Made by a program: the position numbers and the translations under genes. From the NCBI GenBank assembly GCA_027064005.1, contig JAMOQM010000108.1, forward strand, positions 1-36,191: 36,191 nucleotides of DNA, in the 5' to 3' direction. Within the stretch, counting starts at the first letter, position 1; every line of letters begins with the position of its first letter. Under the pieces are notes generated by a model. The model was not told where the DNA came from, did not search any database, and saw only the letters and a list, made by a program, of their open reading frames with translations. Below are positions 8,847 to 17,933 of this stretch, piece after piece. This DNA is from Candidatus Cloacimonadota bacterium (lineage in GTDB: Bacteria > Cloacimonadota > Cloacimonadia > Cloacimonadales > JAMOQM01).

Positions 8847-9497
8847 ATGATGATTTATAAAATGGATGAATTTAAAAAGAAGGTAATCCTTCAAGCCGGA
8901 ACAGTAGAATTTATGTTTGAACTATTTATAGAAAATCTTCAAAGAAAGAATGAAAAAAAGTTGAAAGAAATTTTCCTCTTAGAAGAAAAAGTAAATACAA
9001 AAGAGATAGAAATCGAAGAAGATATTATTGGTATGATAGCACTTTATCAGCCGGAAGGAAAAAATCTTAGAACTGCTTTAATGATTATGAAAATGAATAA
9101 TGATTTGGAAAGAGTAGGTGATTTAGTAAGCGATATGGCTAACTTTTATTTATCTGATTCAATGGGACACAATTTTAAATTCCTTGAAAAACTTATTCTT
9201 ATGTGTAAAAAATCTTACGAAATGTTAAAAGAAAGCATTGAATCATTTATAAAGGAAGATCCTATCATTGCAAAAACAGTCTGTGAAAAAGATGATTTTG
9301 TTGATGATTTACACTCTGAACTAAGAAAAGATATTATTAAATATGTTCAAAAAAATCCTACTGAAACTGAAAAAATTTTAAATTACTATAATATTATTTT
9401 TAAAATTGAACGAATTGCCGACCTTGCCACAAATATTGCTGAAGAAGCAATCTATTTATCAAAAGGCAAAGATATTAAACACGGATTGTTTGGATAA
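8847..9497 (+). CDS. phoU: PhoU-domain phosphate signalling protein
   Basis: EEKVNTKEIEIEEDIIGMIALYQPEGKNLRTALMIMKMNNDLERVGDLVSDMANF ... IFKIERIADLATNIAEEAIYL. Confidence 0.85.
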   Translation: MMIYKMDEFKKKVILQAGTVEFMFELFIENLQRKNEKKLKEIFLLEEKVNTKEIEIEEDIIGMIALYQPEGKNLRTALMIMKMNNDLERVGDLVSDMANFYLSDSMGHNFKFLEKLILMCKKSYEMLKESIESFIKEDPIIAKTVCEKDDFVDDLHSELRKDIIKYVQKNPTETEKILNYYNIIFKIERIADLATNIAEEAIYLSKGKDIKHGLFG

Positions 9498-9685
9498 TAA
9501 AATAATTTCACGTAACAAAACACTTACAATAAGCACGAAAAAAGCAGGAAGAACGGGGCATGCTCAAACATTACCGGCAATCACCAAAAGAGGAAGTCTA
9601 AATGGATATTATTTTCAGTGAAAACAGTATTGGTATTGTTATGAAAATAACCCTTTGAACATATTAAATAAGAGGAGGGACTAAA

Positions 9686-10633
9686 ATGAGAATCAACACC
9701 AAACCAATTAATGGAAATCTAATTATAAAATTTGCGAATGATCCTTTAGAAAACGCACTGATTGATGGCATCCGGAAGACAATTAACAGGTTTAGAGAGA
9801 GACCATTAAATTTTTTTACTGAATCCGATATCCATTCTTCATTGATGAAAGATATAATGGTTGGGAATTCAAAGGTATTTTTATTTAAAGATGACAAATA
9901 CCCCGAAGTTTCATTAGTTCACAATGAATATCCAACAAATTTCAGATATGAAAAGAAAAAGTTGTTGAAAGGATATACCGGAAATGACACTGAAATTGAA
10001 AAACAAACAAACATTGAAGTAAAAACAGGTGACAGGGGAAATTTTGATTTGTCTATACTAAATAGAGATTTTGTAGAAAATATGTTTAACAACCCTACTT
10101 GTCTAATAAACAGCAAAGGGAAAAGAAAAGATAAGCATGATTTGAATGAATCAATAAAAAATATCATTAATAAAAATATAGGTTATCCTATTCAAAGAAA
10201 ATCAAAGAATAATATTAAATTTCAAGAAGAATTACTATATGCTATTGAAGTAAAATTCATTCACCCTTTTAATGCTCGAGATAAAGGTATGTTGGACGAA
10301 GTAATCAAAGATAATAGAAAGCTTAAATTAACAAGAATTCATTCCGGCAACAAAACCAAAGTTCTTAACTTAATCTTTTGCTCTTCCGATGCATTAAAAA
10401 GAAGAGATAAAGAAAAATCAGTAATTGATCGGATAAAGAAGTATGTTCGCCAACAAAATAAAACCCAAAAAATACCCGATGATGTGATCAATATATTCAT
10501 AGAATCATACATTTTTAAAGATTCAAAAAATAACAGTACAATAAAAGAAACTGAAAAGCCATTAATCTCAATTGGAGGCAACTGCACGGATAACCTGTTT
10601 TTCAAGCAACTTAAAAATGCCTTAAAAATATGA
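9686..10633 (+). CDS. Hypothetical protein, candidate PD-(D/E)XK nuclease-fold protein
   Basis: Good SD (gaggaggg); FFTESDIHSSL, VHNEYP, GNFDLSIL, ELLYAIEVKF resemble the E...D...ExK layout of PD-(D/E)XK enzymes. Confidence 0.5.
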   Translation: MRINTKPINGNLIIKFANDPLENALIDGIRKTINRFRERPLNFFTESDIHSSLMKDIMVGNSKVFLFKDDKYPEVSLVHNEYPTNFRYEKKKLLKGYTGNDTEIEKQTNIEVKTGDRGNFDLSILNRDFVENMFNNPTCLINSKGKRKDKHDLNESIKNIINKNIGYPIQRKSKNNIKFQEELLYAIEVKFIHPFNARDKGMLDEVIKDNRKLKLTRIHSGNKTKVLNLIFCSSDALKRRDKEKSVIDRIKKYVRQQNKTQKIPDDVINIFIESYIFKDSKNNSTIKETEKPLISIGGNCTDNLFFKQLKNALKI

Positions 10634-10886
10634 AACTTAACTTCAAAATCCATAGAAGAACAAAAGGAATTGGTGGTTCTTGGCCAGAAGTCCGAACTTT
10701 AAACACAAGAATCATTATGGATATCGGAATGCCATTAGCCAATGCAATGAAAAAGCAACTTAATTTCAGGAAATATGAGAAACTTGAAAATGCGGAATTG
10801 ATAAAACGAAAAATCCTGCCGACATTAAATGGCCTTATGATAGAAATGAGAATTTAGTTGATGTGGCATTAATTTCTATAGATTAA
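10630..10886 (+). pseudogene. Truncated, frameshifted N-terminus of MBL-fold metallo-hydrolase
   Basis: KIHRRTKGIGGSWPEVRTLNTRIIMDIGMPL resembles IHRGTKEIGGSCVEV..TRIVIDIGMPL; after a 1-nt shift near 10835-10840 the frame reads YDRNENLVDVALIS then stop, before any HxHxDH motif. Confidence 0.6.
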
Positions 10887-10893
10887 ATTCAGG

Positions 10894-10997
10894 AAAACAT
10901 TATTAACAACTCTTTCCATTTGACATATTTTTTCAAAATATAATACTTTGCTTAAGAACTTGAGGAGGCTCTTTGGAGATAATGATTAACAAAAATC
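10894..10997 (+). repeat. Leader/promoter-like repeat, copy 2
   Basis: Near-identical to 639-741 including TTTGACATATTTTTT, TATAATA, CTtAAGAACTTGAGGAGG and the following TTGGAgATAATGATTAaCAAAAAT. Confidence 0.8.
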
Positions 10998-11180
10998 TTG
11001 ACTATAAAAAATAATAGAAATTATTGAAAATAATTGGATGAATTATAAAAATGATAAAAGAAAAATATACACAATTGTTGTTATCCTGCCAAATAAGAAG
11101 AATAACAACAATTTATGATACAGACAAGTTAGCGGTTATTGAAAAGAAATTTCGATTATCTTTGTAGAAAAGGAATTAGA

Positions 11181-11342
11181 ATGACAAAATTAGAAAGAAA
11201 TATAAATTTGAATTTTTACAATAAGATTGCTGAACTTTTAAAGAATGCTCAAAATAAAGTTGTTCACACTGTTAATAAAACAATGGTTTATACATACTTT
11301 GAAATAGGCCGAACAATTGTAGAAGATAAATCCATTTTGTGA
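11181..11342 (+). pseudogene. Truncated DUF1016 (YhcG N-terminal-like) gene
   Basis: NFYNKIAELLKNAQNKVVHTVNKTMVYTYFEIGRTIVEDKS then stop; matches the DUF1016 N-terminal pattern but only ~53 aa. Confidence 0.6.
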
Positions 11343-11733
11343 AATTAAAATTATCGAGGAGAAACTGTCCGAAAAAATAGATTTATCTCCCTTTCAATTT
11401 GACGGAATTGCTGATTGTTTAGATAATTATGAAAGCAGATTTAACTTAGAAAATAAAATTACGGAACAGCATTTTCTTGTTCATGGTGGAGTTGCGAAAG
11501 ATTTTGGACAAGTTACTACAATTATAAAAAATAAAACTAAGAAATTAGCAGAGATTTTTCAGGGCTCAAATTATACCGGTAATGAGGGGGTATTGCCTCA
11601 AATAGTTAATATTATCGGTTCGATTATGTCTAAAGAAATTATCAATAATTTGCTTGAAGAACCGGAATTACTGAACAAAATTTTGGTTTTTGAGTTGGAA
11701 GATTTTTCACTTGAATTTATTAACTTGAAATAA
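11341..11733 (+). pseudogene. Orphan open frame of ~130 aa without ATG start, probable gene remnant
   Basis: Uninterrupted EIKIIEEKLSEKIDLSPFQFDGIADCLDNYESRFNLENKITEQHFLVHGGVAKDFGQVTTIIKNKTKKLAEIFQGSNYTGNEGVLPQIVNIIGSIMSKEIINNLLEEPELLNKILVFELEDFSLEFINLK*; protein-like composition; absent from the ORF track. Confidence 0.45.
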
Positions 11734-11831
11734 AATAGGAATTATTGATTTACGATAAATGAATCGGATTCATTTATTTTCTTATATTTTTACTTGACAT
11801 ACAACTCTATAGAAATAAAAAATTTTTCTGT

Positions 11832-11850
11832 TACATTTCTAAAAAATGTA
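11832..11850 (+). promoter_or_regulatory. Inverted repeat in leader of starch cluster
   Basis: TACATTT-ctaaa-AAATGTA, a perfect 7-bp dyad just upstream of SD gaggagg. Confidence 0.5.
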
Positions 11851-11864
11851 GCGAGGAGGTAGTT

Positions 11865-14093
11865 ATTAATAGAAAAGGAATTTGTTTTATTAAATTTGTT
11901 TTATTCATTGTTTTATTAAATATTTCACCTAAGATTTTTGCCAATCCTAAACTGGATACTTATATCCAATCTAGCTTCACAAAATTTTCAAATAATAAAT
12001 ATGATAATTCTTCTACTTTCTTTTCTCATAAATCTATTATAGTTTGGGGAACCCATTCCGATGACGAAGATGAAGCGGATATTAACGAAACAATGGCGGA
12101 AAATGTTGTTGATTTCAGAATTAAAAAATGGCTAAACCACGAAAATAATGTTGTAAAAGTCATTCCTGATACAGATGTTACTTTGTCAGATTTACAAAAC
12201 TACAACCTGATCTTGGTTGGAACTCCATCTTCAAATATATATTTGAAGAAAATTACTAAATTTCTGCCAATAAAAATTACTGAAGATGAAATTATCGCCG
12301 ATAATAAGAAATTTGAAGGTGATGAAGTTGGAATCAATTTCCGTTATGCAAATCCTTATAATCCCAAAACCCAAATTTGGATAATTTCAGCTCCGTCTTA
12401 TGAAGCTCTGCGTTTTATTCCGAAAAAACAAGATTATTGCATTTATCAACTTACAAGTTACAATCCGTCTGCTGATCGCTTTAAAGAGCTCGCTATTGGG
12501 AATTTCTCAAAAAAATGGAATCTTAAAAAATTAGCTTTGGTTGATACTGTCTCTATTGAAACTGACGAAAATAATCCTATCAAAGTATCGGAATTAAAGA
12601 ATTTTCCATCTCCAAATTGGATTAAAACCGGTGTGATGTATGAGATTTTTGTACGAAGTTTTTACGATAGTGATGGCGATGGTATTGGTGATTTGAATGG
12701 AATTACGAAAAAGCTGGATTATCTCAATGATGGGAATCCTGACACTGATACTGATTTGGGAATTAAAACTATTTGGTTGATGCCGATTTTCGAATCACCG
12801 AGTTATCATGGTTATGATGTTACAAATTATTTAAAAATAAATCCCGATTATGGTACAAATGAAGATTTTAGAAAATTGTTGCGAGAAGCACATAAAAGAG
12901 GAATAAAAATTATTACCGATATAGCTTTGAATCACTGTTCTTCTCAACATAGATTTTTTAAAGACGCTTACGGGAATTTAAAATCAAAATATTCTGATTG
13001 GTTTTATTTTACAAATCCTTCTCATACTAAAGCTGATAATTGGGAATTCCGAACCAATAAAAAAGATAAAGATATGCTCGATCCGCCAATGCCGGCTTGG
13101 AATGTGAATAATCCTAAAGTGGCAAAATATTTATTTGATGCTGCTAAATATTGGCTCGATCCGAATAAAGACGGTGATTTTTCTGACGGTATTGACGGTT
13201 TTAGATGCGATTATGTAAAAGGACCTCCCAAAGAATTTTGGCAAAATTTTAGACAAGAAGTTAAAGCGATTAATCCGAACATTTTGCTTTTAGCTGAAGA
13301 TTGGGAAGGATTGGATTCGATAGCAAAAGATTTTGATAATGAATTTGATATGGCATTTGATTTTCCGTTTCAAGGAAGTTTGATGGAAGCTGTTTCGGAA
13401 GGGAATGCCCGTGATTTTATCCATTTGATTATGAGCGAAAAAGATGCTTTACCGAAAAATGCCGTGATGAACCGATTTGTAAATAATCATGATATGAATA
13501 GAATTTCTTCCGTTTTGAGATCCGAACAAGTTAAATTGGCTTTTGTAACATTGTTGACTTTCCCCGATATGCCAATGCTTTATTACGGAGATGAGATTGG
13601 GATGAAAGGAATTAAAGATCCTTATGATGAAGGGATTCGCCGTCCAATGGAATGGACTTCTTTAAATTCTTCTAAAGGTACCACAAATTGGTATCCTGCC
13701 TGGTCAAATGAAAAAGATGGGATTTCGGTCGAAGAAGAATCAAAAGATAAAAATTCGCTTTTTAATTTTGTGAAGAAATTAATTGCTCTCAGAAATGAAA
13801 ATAGCGTCTTTGAAACAGGGAAAGTGAAATTTAATAGCGTAATAATCAATTCCGGAGATGATGCTGAAGATTATAAACGAGCAATTTCTTATACTGTTTC
13901 TAATAAAAAAGATAGTTTTGTTGTAGTAGAAAATCTTTATAAAGAGAAAAATCTAACTATTGAGCTTTCTAAAAATCAGGAAATCACTGCAAAAGAAATA
14001 ATAAAACAAGATGGTGTTAATTATAAAATTATCGGAAATAAACTTAGCGGTTTTTTCCCAAATAGAAGTTTTTTAATAATTAAAATAAAATAG
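11865..14093 (+). CDS. Secreted GH13 alpha-amylase family protein with N-terminal accessory domain (start likely upstream of tracked ATG, at ATT)
   Basis: GH13 motifs: DIALNHCS, DGFRCDYVKG, LLLAEDWE, FVNNHDMNR. Frame extends upstream of 12093 to a signal peptide INRKGICFIKFVLFIVLLNISPKIFA behind SD GAGGAGG (11853-11859). Confidence 0.8.
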   Translation: MNRKGICFIKFVLFIVLLNISPKIFANPKLDTYIQSSFTKFSNNKYDNSSTFFSHKSIIVWGTHSDDEDEADINETMAENVVDFRIKKWLNHENNVVKVIPDTDVTLSDLQNYNLILVGTPSSNIYLKKITKFLPIKITEDEIIADNKKFEGDEVGINFRYANPYNPKTQIWIISAPSYEALRFIPKKQDYCIYQLTSYNPSADRFKELAIGNFSKKWNLKKLALVDTVSIETDENNPIKVSELKNFPSPNWIKTGVMYEIFVRSFYDSDGDGIGDLNGITKKLDYLNDGNPDTDTDLGIKTIWLMPIFESPSYHGYDVTNYLKINPDYGTNEDFRKLLREAHKRGIKIITDIALNHCSSQHRFFKDAYGNLKSKYSDWFYFTNPSHTKADNWEFRTNKKDKDMLDPPMPAWNVNNPKVAKYLFDAAKYWLDPNKDGDFSDGIDGFRCDYVKGPPKEFWQNFRQEVKAINPNILLLAEDWEGLDSIAKDFDNEFDMAFDFPFQGSLMEAVSEGNARDFIHLIMSEKDALPKNAVMNRFVNNHDMNRISSVLRSEQVKLAFVTLLTFPDMPMLYYGDEIGMKGIKDPYDEGIRRPMEWTSLNSSKGTTNWYPAWSNEKDGISVEEESKDKNSLFNFVKKLIALRNENSVFETGKVKFNSVIINSGDDAEDYKRAISYTVSNKKDSFVVVENLYKEKNLTIELSKNQEITAKEIIKQDGVNYKIIGNKLSGFFPNRSFLIIKIK

Positions 14094-14107
14094 TCTGTGG
14101 AGGAATT

Positions 14108-15304
14108 ATGAAAAAAAGAATATTTGTAATATCATTGTTTTCCTTAATGTTAAACATGTTGTTTTCACAAACACAAATAGTATTATGGCACTCATATCGA
14201 GGAGCTGAAAAAACTGCAATAAATAAGGTTGTGGCTAATTTTAATGCTCAAAATAAAGATGTAAAAATCAAAGCTTTGGCTGTTCCGTTCGATGCTTTTC
14301 CTGATAAAATAACAGCTGCTATTCCCCGTGGAAAAGGACCTGATATCTTTATTTTTGCTCACGACAGAATAGGCGGTTGGGTAGAAGGAAATGTTATTGA
14401 ACCTCTTGATTATTATTTAGATGACGATATAAGCGAAAATTTTGTAGAAGGTGCATATAAACCAATGGTTTATAATGAATCTCTTTACGGACTGCCAATG
14501 GCTGTAAAATCTATTGTTCTTTATTACAACACAGATTTATTGAAAAATCCACCTAAAACAACTGACGAAATGATTGCAGTGGCAAAAAAATTTACCGATC
14601 CTAAATCCGGAAAATACGGACTTGTTTATGAAAATGCAAATTATTATTACAATGCCTGTTGGATGCAAGGTTTCGGAGGACGTGTTTTCGATAAAAACAA
14701 TCATCCGATAATCAATTCACCGGAATGTGTCCGATCTTTTCAATTTTCACAAGATTTGTTTTTAAAAGATAAAATTGTTCCGCCGGAAGTTTCCAATATT
14801 TTGGTGACAACTCTATTTAATGAAAATAAGGCGGCAATGGCTATCAGTGGACCTTGGTTTAGAGGAGAAATAGCCAAAAACATACATTATAAAGTTGCAC
14901 TTCTTCCTATAATTTCCGAAACAAATACTCGAGCATTACCGTTTATGAGTTCAGAAGGTGTTATGATGAGTGCCAAATCTAAAAATAAAGATGCTGCCTT
15001 TAAAGTTATGAAGTATTTGGTTAACGATGAATCTGCTTACATTATGGCGAAAATCGGGAAACAACCTGTTGCCAATAAATCTGTTTATTCTCATAAAGAT
15101 ATTGCCGATGATCCGTTTTTACCTATTTTCAAAAAACAAATTAAATATTCAATTCCGATGCCAAGTATTCCCCAAATGACATTTGTTTGGTCTCCGGCTT
15201 CGAGTGCGATAAATGCGGTTATCAATGGTGAATCTCCTAAGAAAGCTTTGGACAAAGCTGAAAATACTGTTCTGAAAAACCTAAAAGCTGCCGGATTTAA
15301 ATAG
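14108..15304 (+). CDS. malE: Maltose/maltodextrin-type ABC transporter substrate-binding protein
   Basis: Signal peptide; QIVLWHSYRGAEKTAINKVVANFNAQNKDVKIKALAVPFDAFPDKITAAIPRGKGPDIFIFAHDRIGGWVEGNVIEPL. Confidence 0.9.
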   Translation: MKKRIFVISLFSLMLNMLFSQTQIVLWHSYRGAEKTAINKVVANFNAQNKDVKIKALAVPFDAFPDKITAAIPRGKGPDIFIFAHDRIGGWVEGNVIEPLDYYLDDDISENFVEGAYKPMVYNESLYGLPMAVKSIVLYYNTDLLKNPPKTTDEMIAVAKKFTDPKSGKYGLVYENANYYYNACWMQGFGGRVFDKNNHPIINSPECVRSFQFSQDLFLKDKIVPPEVSNILVTTLFNENKAAMAISGPWFRGEIAKNIHYKVALLPIISETNTRALPFMSSEGVMMSAKSKNKDAAFKVMKYLVNDESAYIMAKIGKQPVANKSVYSHKDIADDPFLPIFKKQIKYSIPMPSIPQMTFVWSPASSAINAVINGESPKKALDKAENTVLKNLKAAGFK

Positions 15305-15313
15305 GATTTTCTA

Positions 15314-17083
15314 ATGAAAAAATCTACTAAGTGGAAGATTTCATCTTTTATTATCCTGATTATATTTTTTGGGTTAATTTATCAGAAGCTTTTAACCAAT
15401 ATTAGTGTTGATCAAGAAGAGAAATATACAATTGAAAATGCTCAAATTGTCGTAAATTCTTTATCAAAAGATTTGGAAGATAATGGATTTAATTTTTCTA
15501 AAGATCAGGAATTTATTAATAAAATCAAAAATGATCAAAGCAATATTAACGAAATAAGTATTGTTTTAGGAAGAAAATATTTTGTTAGTACTAATTCAAA
15601 TTTAACGGCAAAAAAGATATCTAAAAAAATATTCGACATCCAAAAAAAAATAAAGTTTGAATTTAAAAAAACTAAAAATGTTAAAATAAAATCTACCGTG
15701 ATTAAAGGGAAATATGCCTTCTATAAACCAATCATTATCAAGGGAAAATTTAAAGGATTGGTAATTGTCAAAAATACGAAAGAGACCTTTTTTAAAGCTA
15801 ATTTTTCAAGTACTTTTCTAATTTTTACTTTGATTATCTTAGTCGGATTATTGATTCTAATGGAAATATTTCTGCCAAAATATCAAATGATTGTTGGAAT
15901 TGCTTTGTTTGCCATATCCATTTTGATGATTAACAACAATATTGGACAGAAACTTCAAAAAAATGTTGATTCTTGGAATATTCAGAAACAAAATCTTGCT
16001 GAAAATTTTAGGACAAAATTGGGAATTACAAATCAAATCTCTTTACCAAAAACTCAAATTACTGTTAGTCAATCAGTTAAAGTTTGGAATATTTCTTTTA
16101 TTTTAATTGGAACTATCTTGCTTCTTCTGGTTTATTTAAATGTAGTTCAGAGATTTTTTGAAACTCTTTATGAATATCGTGAGGCGTATTTTTATATTTT
16201 ACCCGCGATGACGGGAGTTTTTCTTCTTGTATTTTTCCCTTTTATTTACGGAATTCTAATTGGATTTACCGATTATAATCTTACAAATTTCAGTACAAAT
16301 TTGGTTACGTATTTTACCAACATTAGTAACTATACTTTTTCTAATTTCATAAATATTTTAAAAGTCTTTAATCTTCATGATTATAATAATTTCTATTTTA
16401 CTTTGATTCATACTATCGTTTGGACTGTATTGAACTTATTTTTTCATGTTACAATTGGTGTTGCTTTAGCTTTGCTATTGAATAATCCCAGATTAAAAGG
16501 GCGAACTTTTTTTAAAATTTTGTTGATTTTACCGTGGGCGATTCCAAATTATATTACTTCGCTTATTTGGAAAGGAATGTTCCATAAACAGTTTGGAGCA
16601 ATCAATGGTTTGTTACAAACTTTAGGTTTTCAACCGATTAGTTGGTTTACGCAAGCTCATACAGCGTTTATTGCCAATTTAGTAACAAATGTTTGGTTAG
16701 GATTTCCTTTTATGATGATTATTGCACTCGGTGCTCTTCAAAGTATTCCTAAAGAATTATATGAAGCTTCGGCAATTGATGGTTCAACGAAATGGCAATC
16801 ATTTTGGACGGTTACGGTTCCATTATTAAGACCGGCAATGATTCCGGCGATAATTTTAGGTACTATTTGGACGTTTAATCAATTTAATGTGATTTATCTT
16901 GTTTCCGGTGGCGGACCTGACGGAGCTACGGAATTGCTGATAACAGATGCTTATAAAATGGCTTTTGAACAATATCGATATGGTTACGCAGCAGCGTATT
17001 GCATCATAATTTTTATAATCTTATTAGGTTATGGTTCGTTCACTTCTAAAATTTCGAAAGCAACTCAAGGAGCTTATGAATGA
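15314..17083 (+). CDS. malF: MalF-like ABC permease with long N-terminal membrane/extracytoplasmic extension
   Basis: C-terminal half carries EASAIDGSTKWQSFWTVTVPLLRPAMIPAIILGTIWTFNQFNVIYLVSGGGP; N-terminal ~270 aa has extra TMs and a sensor-like domain. Confidence 0.88.
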   Translation: MKKSTKWKISSFIILIIFFGLIYQKLLTNISVDQEEKYTIENAQIVVNSLSKDLEDNGFNFSKDQEFINKIKNDQSNINEISIVLGRKYFVSTNSNLTAKKISKKIFDIQKKIKFEFKKTKNVKIKSTVIKGKYAFYKPIIIKGKFKGLVIVKNTKETFFKANFSSTFLIFTLIILVGLLILMEIFLPKYQMIVGIALFAISILMINNNIGQKLQKNVDSWNIQKQNLAENFRTKLGITNQISLPKTQITVSQSVKVWNISFILIGTILLLLVYLNVVQRFFETLYEYREAYFYILPAMTGVFLLVFFPFIYGILIGFTDYNLTNFSTNLVTYFTNISNYTFSNFINILKVFNLHDYNNFYFTLIHTIVWTVLNLFFHVTIGVALALLLNNPRLKGRTFFKILLILPWAIPNYITSLIWKGMFHKQFGAINGLLQTLGFQPISWFTQAHTAFIANLVTNVWLGFPFMMIIALGALQSIPKELYEASAIDGSTKWQSFWTVTVPLLRPAMIPAIILGTIWTFNQFNVIYLVSGGGPDGATELLITDAYKMAFEQYRYGYAAAYCIIIFIILLGYGSFTSKISKATQGAYE

Positions 17084-17916
17084 TTAACGGCAAATCAAAA
17101 AAAGGATTATTCTTTTCTTACCTAATTTTGACAATTGTGTCTCTCATAACAATTTATCCGGTGTTGTGGGTTTTAAAAGTTGCTTTTGGGGGAACGTCTT
17201 TATTAAGTACTTCTTTAAGTTTGATTCCTCAACATATTTCTTTAGATAATTTTAAAGAAATAATTTATGATAAACCATTCCTTTTGTGGTTAAAAAATAG
17301 TGTTATTGTTTCCGGTGTTACAACAATTTCCAGTTTATTTTTAGCAACAACTGCCGGTTATGCTTTTTCAAGATTTAAATTTCCCGGTCAAAAAGAAGGA
17401 TTGTTGGCTCTTTTGGTGACCCAAATGTTTCCCGGTGTTTTGATGATTATTCCGCAATTTATTCTTATCTCAAGTGTTCTGCATCTTTATGGCTCATTAT
17501 GGGGATTAGTTATAATTTATAGCACGACTGCTTTACCGTTTTCAATTTGGATTTTAAAAGGTTATTTTGATACAATCCCAATTTCTTTGGAAGAATCCGC
17601 AAGAATTGACGGAGCGTCGAGAAGCAGAGTTTTCTGGCAAATCATTATTCCTTTAAGCAAACCTTCCATAGCAATAACTGCACTTTTTTCTTTTATGACA
17701 GCTTGGAACGAATTTATTTTAGCAGCTACATTTTTGGATTCTGAAGCAAAATATACTTTACCAATCGGTTTAAAACAAATGGTCGGAGAATTTGGTGCCG
17801 AATGGGGTCATTTTGCAGCTTCTTCAATCTTGGTTGCAATTCCGGTTGTTGTACTTTTCATGATTTTTCAAAAATTCCTCATCTCCGGTTTGACTGCCGG
17901 CGGTGTAAAAGGATAA
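17080..17916 (+). CDS. malG: MalG-like ABC permease
   Basis: EESARIDGASRSRVFWQIIIPLSKPSIAITALFSFMTAWNEFILAATFL; ATGA overlap with malF. Confidence 0.92.
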   Translation: MINGKSKKGLFFSYLILTIVSLITIYPVLWVLKVAFGGTSLLSTSLSLIPQHISLDNFKEIIYDKPFLLWLKNSVIVSGVTTISSLFLATTAGYAFSRFKFPGQKEGLLALLVTQMFPGVLMIIPQFILISSVLHLYGSLWGLVIIYSTTALPFSIWILKGYFDTIPISLEESARIDGASRSRVFWQIIIPLSKPSIAITALFSFMTAWNEFILAATFLDSEAKYTLPIGLKQMVGEFGAEWGHFAASSILVAIPVVVLFMIFQKFLISGLTAGGVKG

Positions 17917-17933
17917 ATAACAAAGGAGGATAT

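Noticed and set aside
9406-9621. 71-aa plus-strand ORF after phoU
   Set aside because: Starts inside phoU in another frame; no SD and no recognisable motif in the tail.
17802-17933. N-terminal extension of the Glucodextran_C-like ORF in the track
   Set aside because: It overlaps malG in another frame; the signal peptide and SD place the start at 17934.
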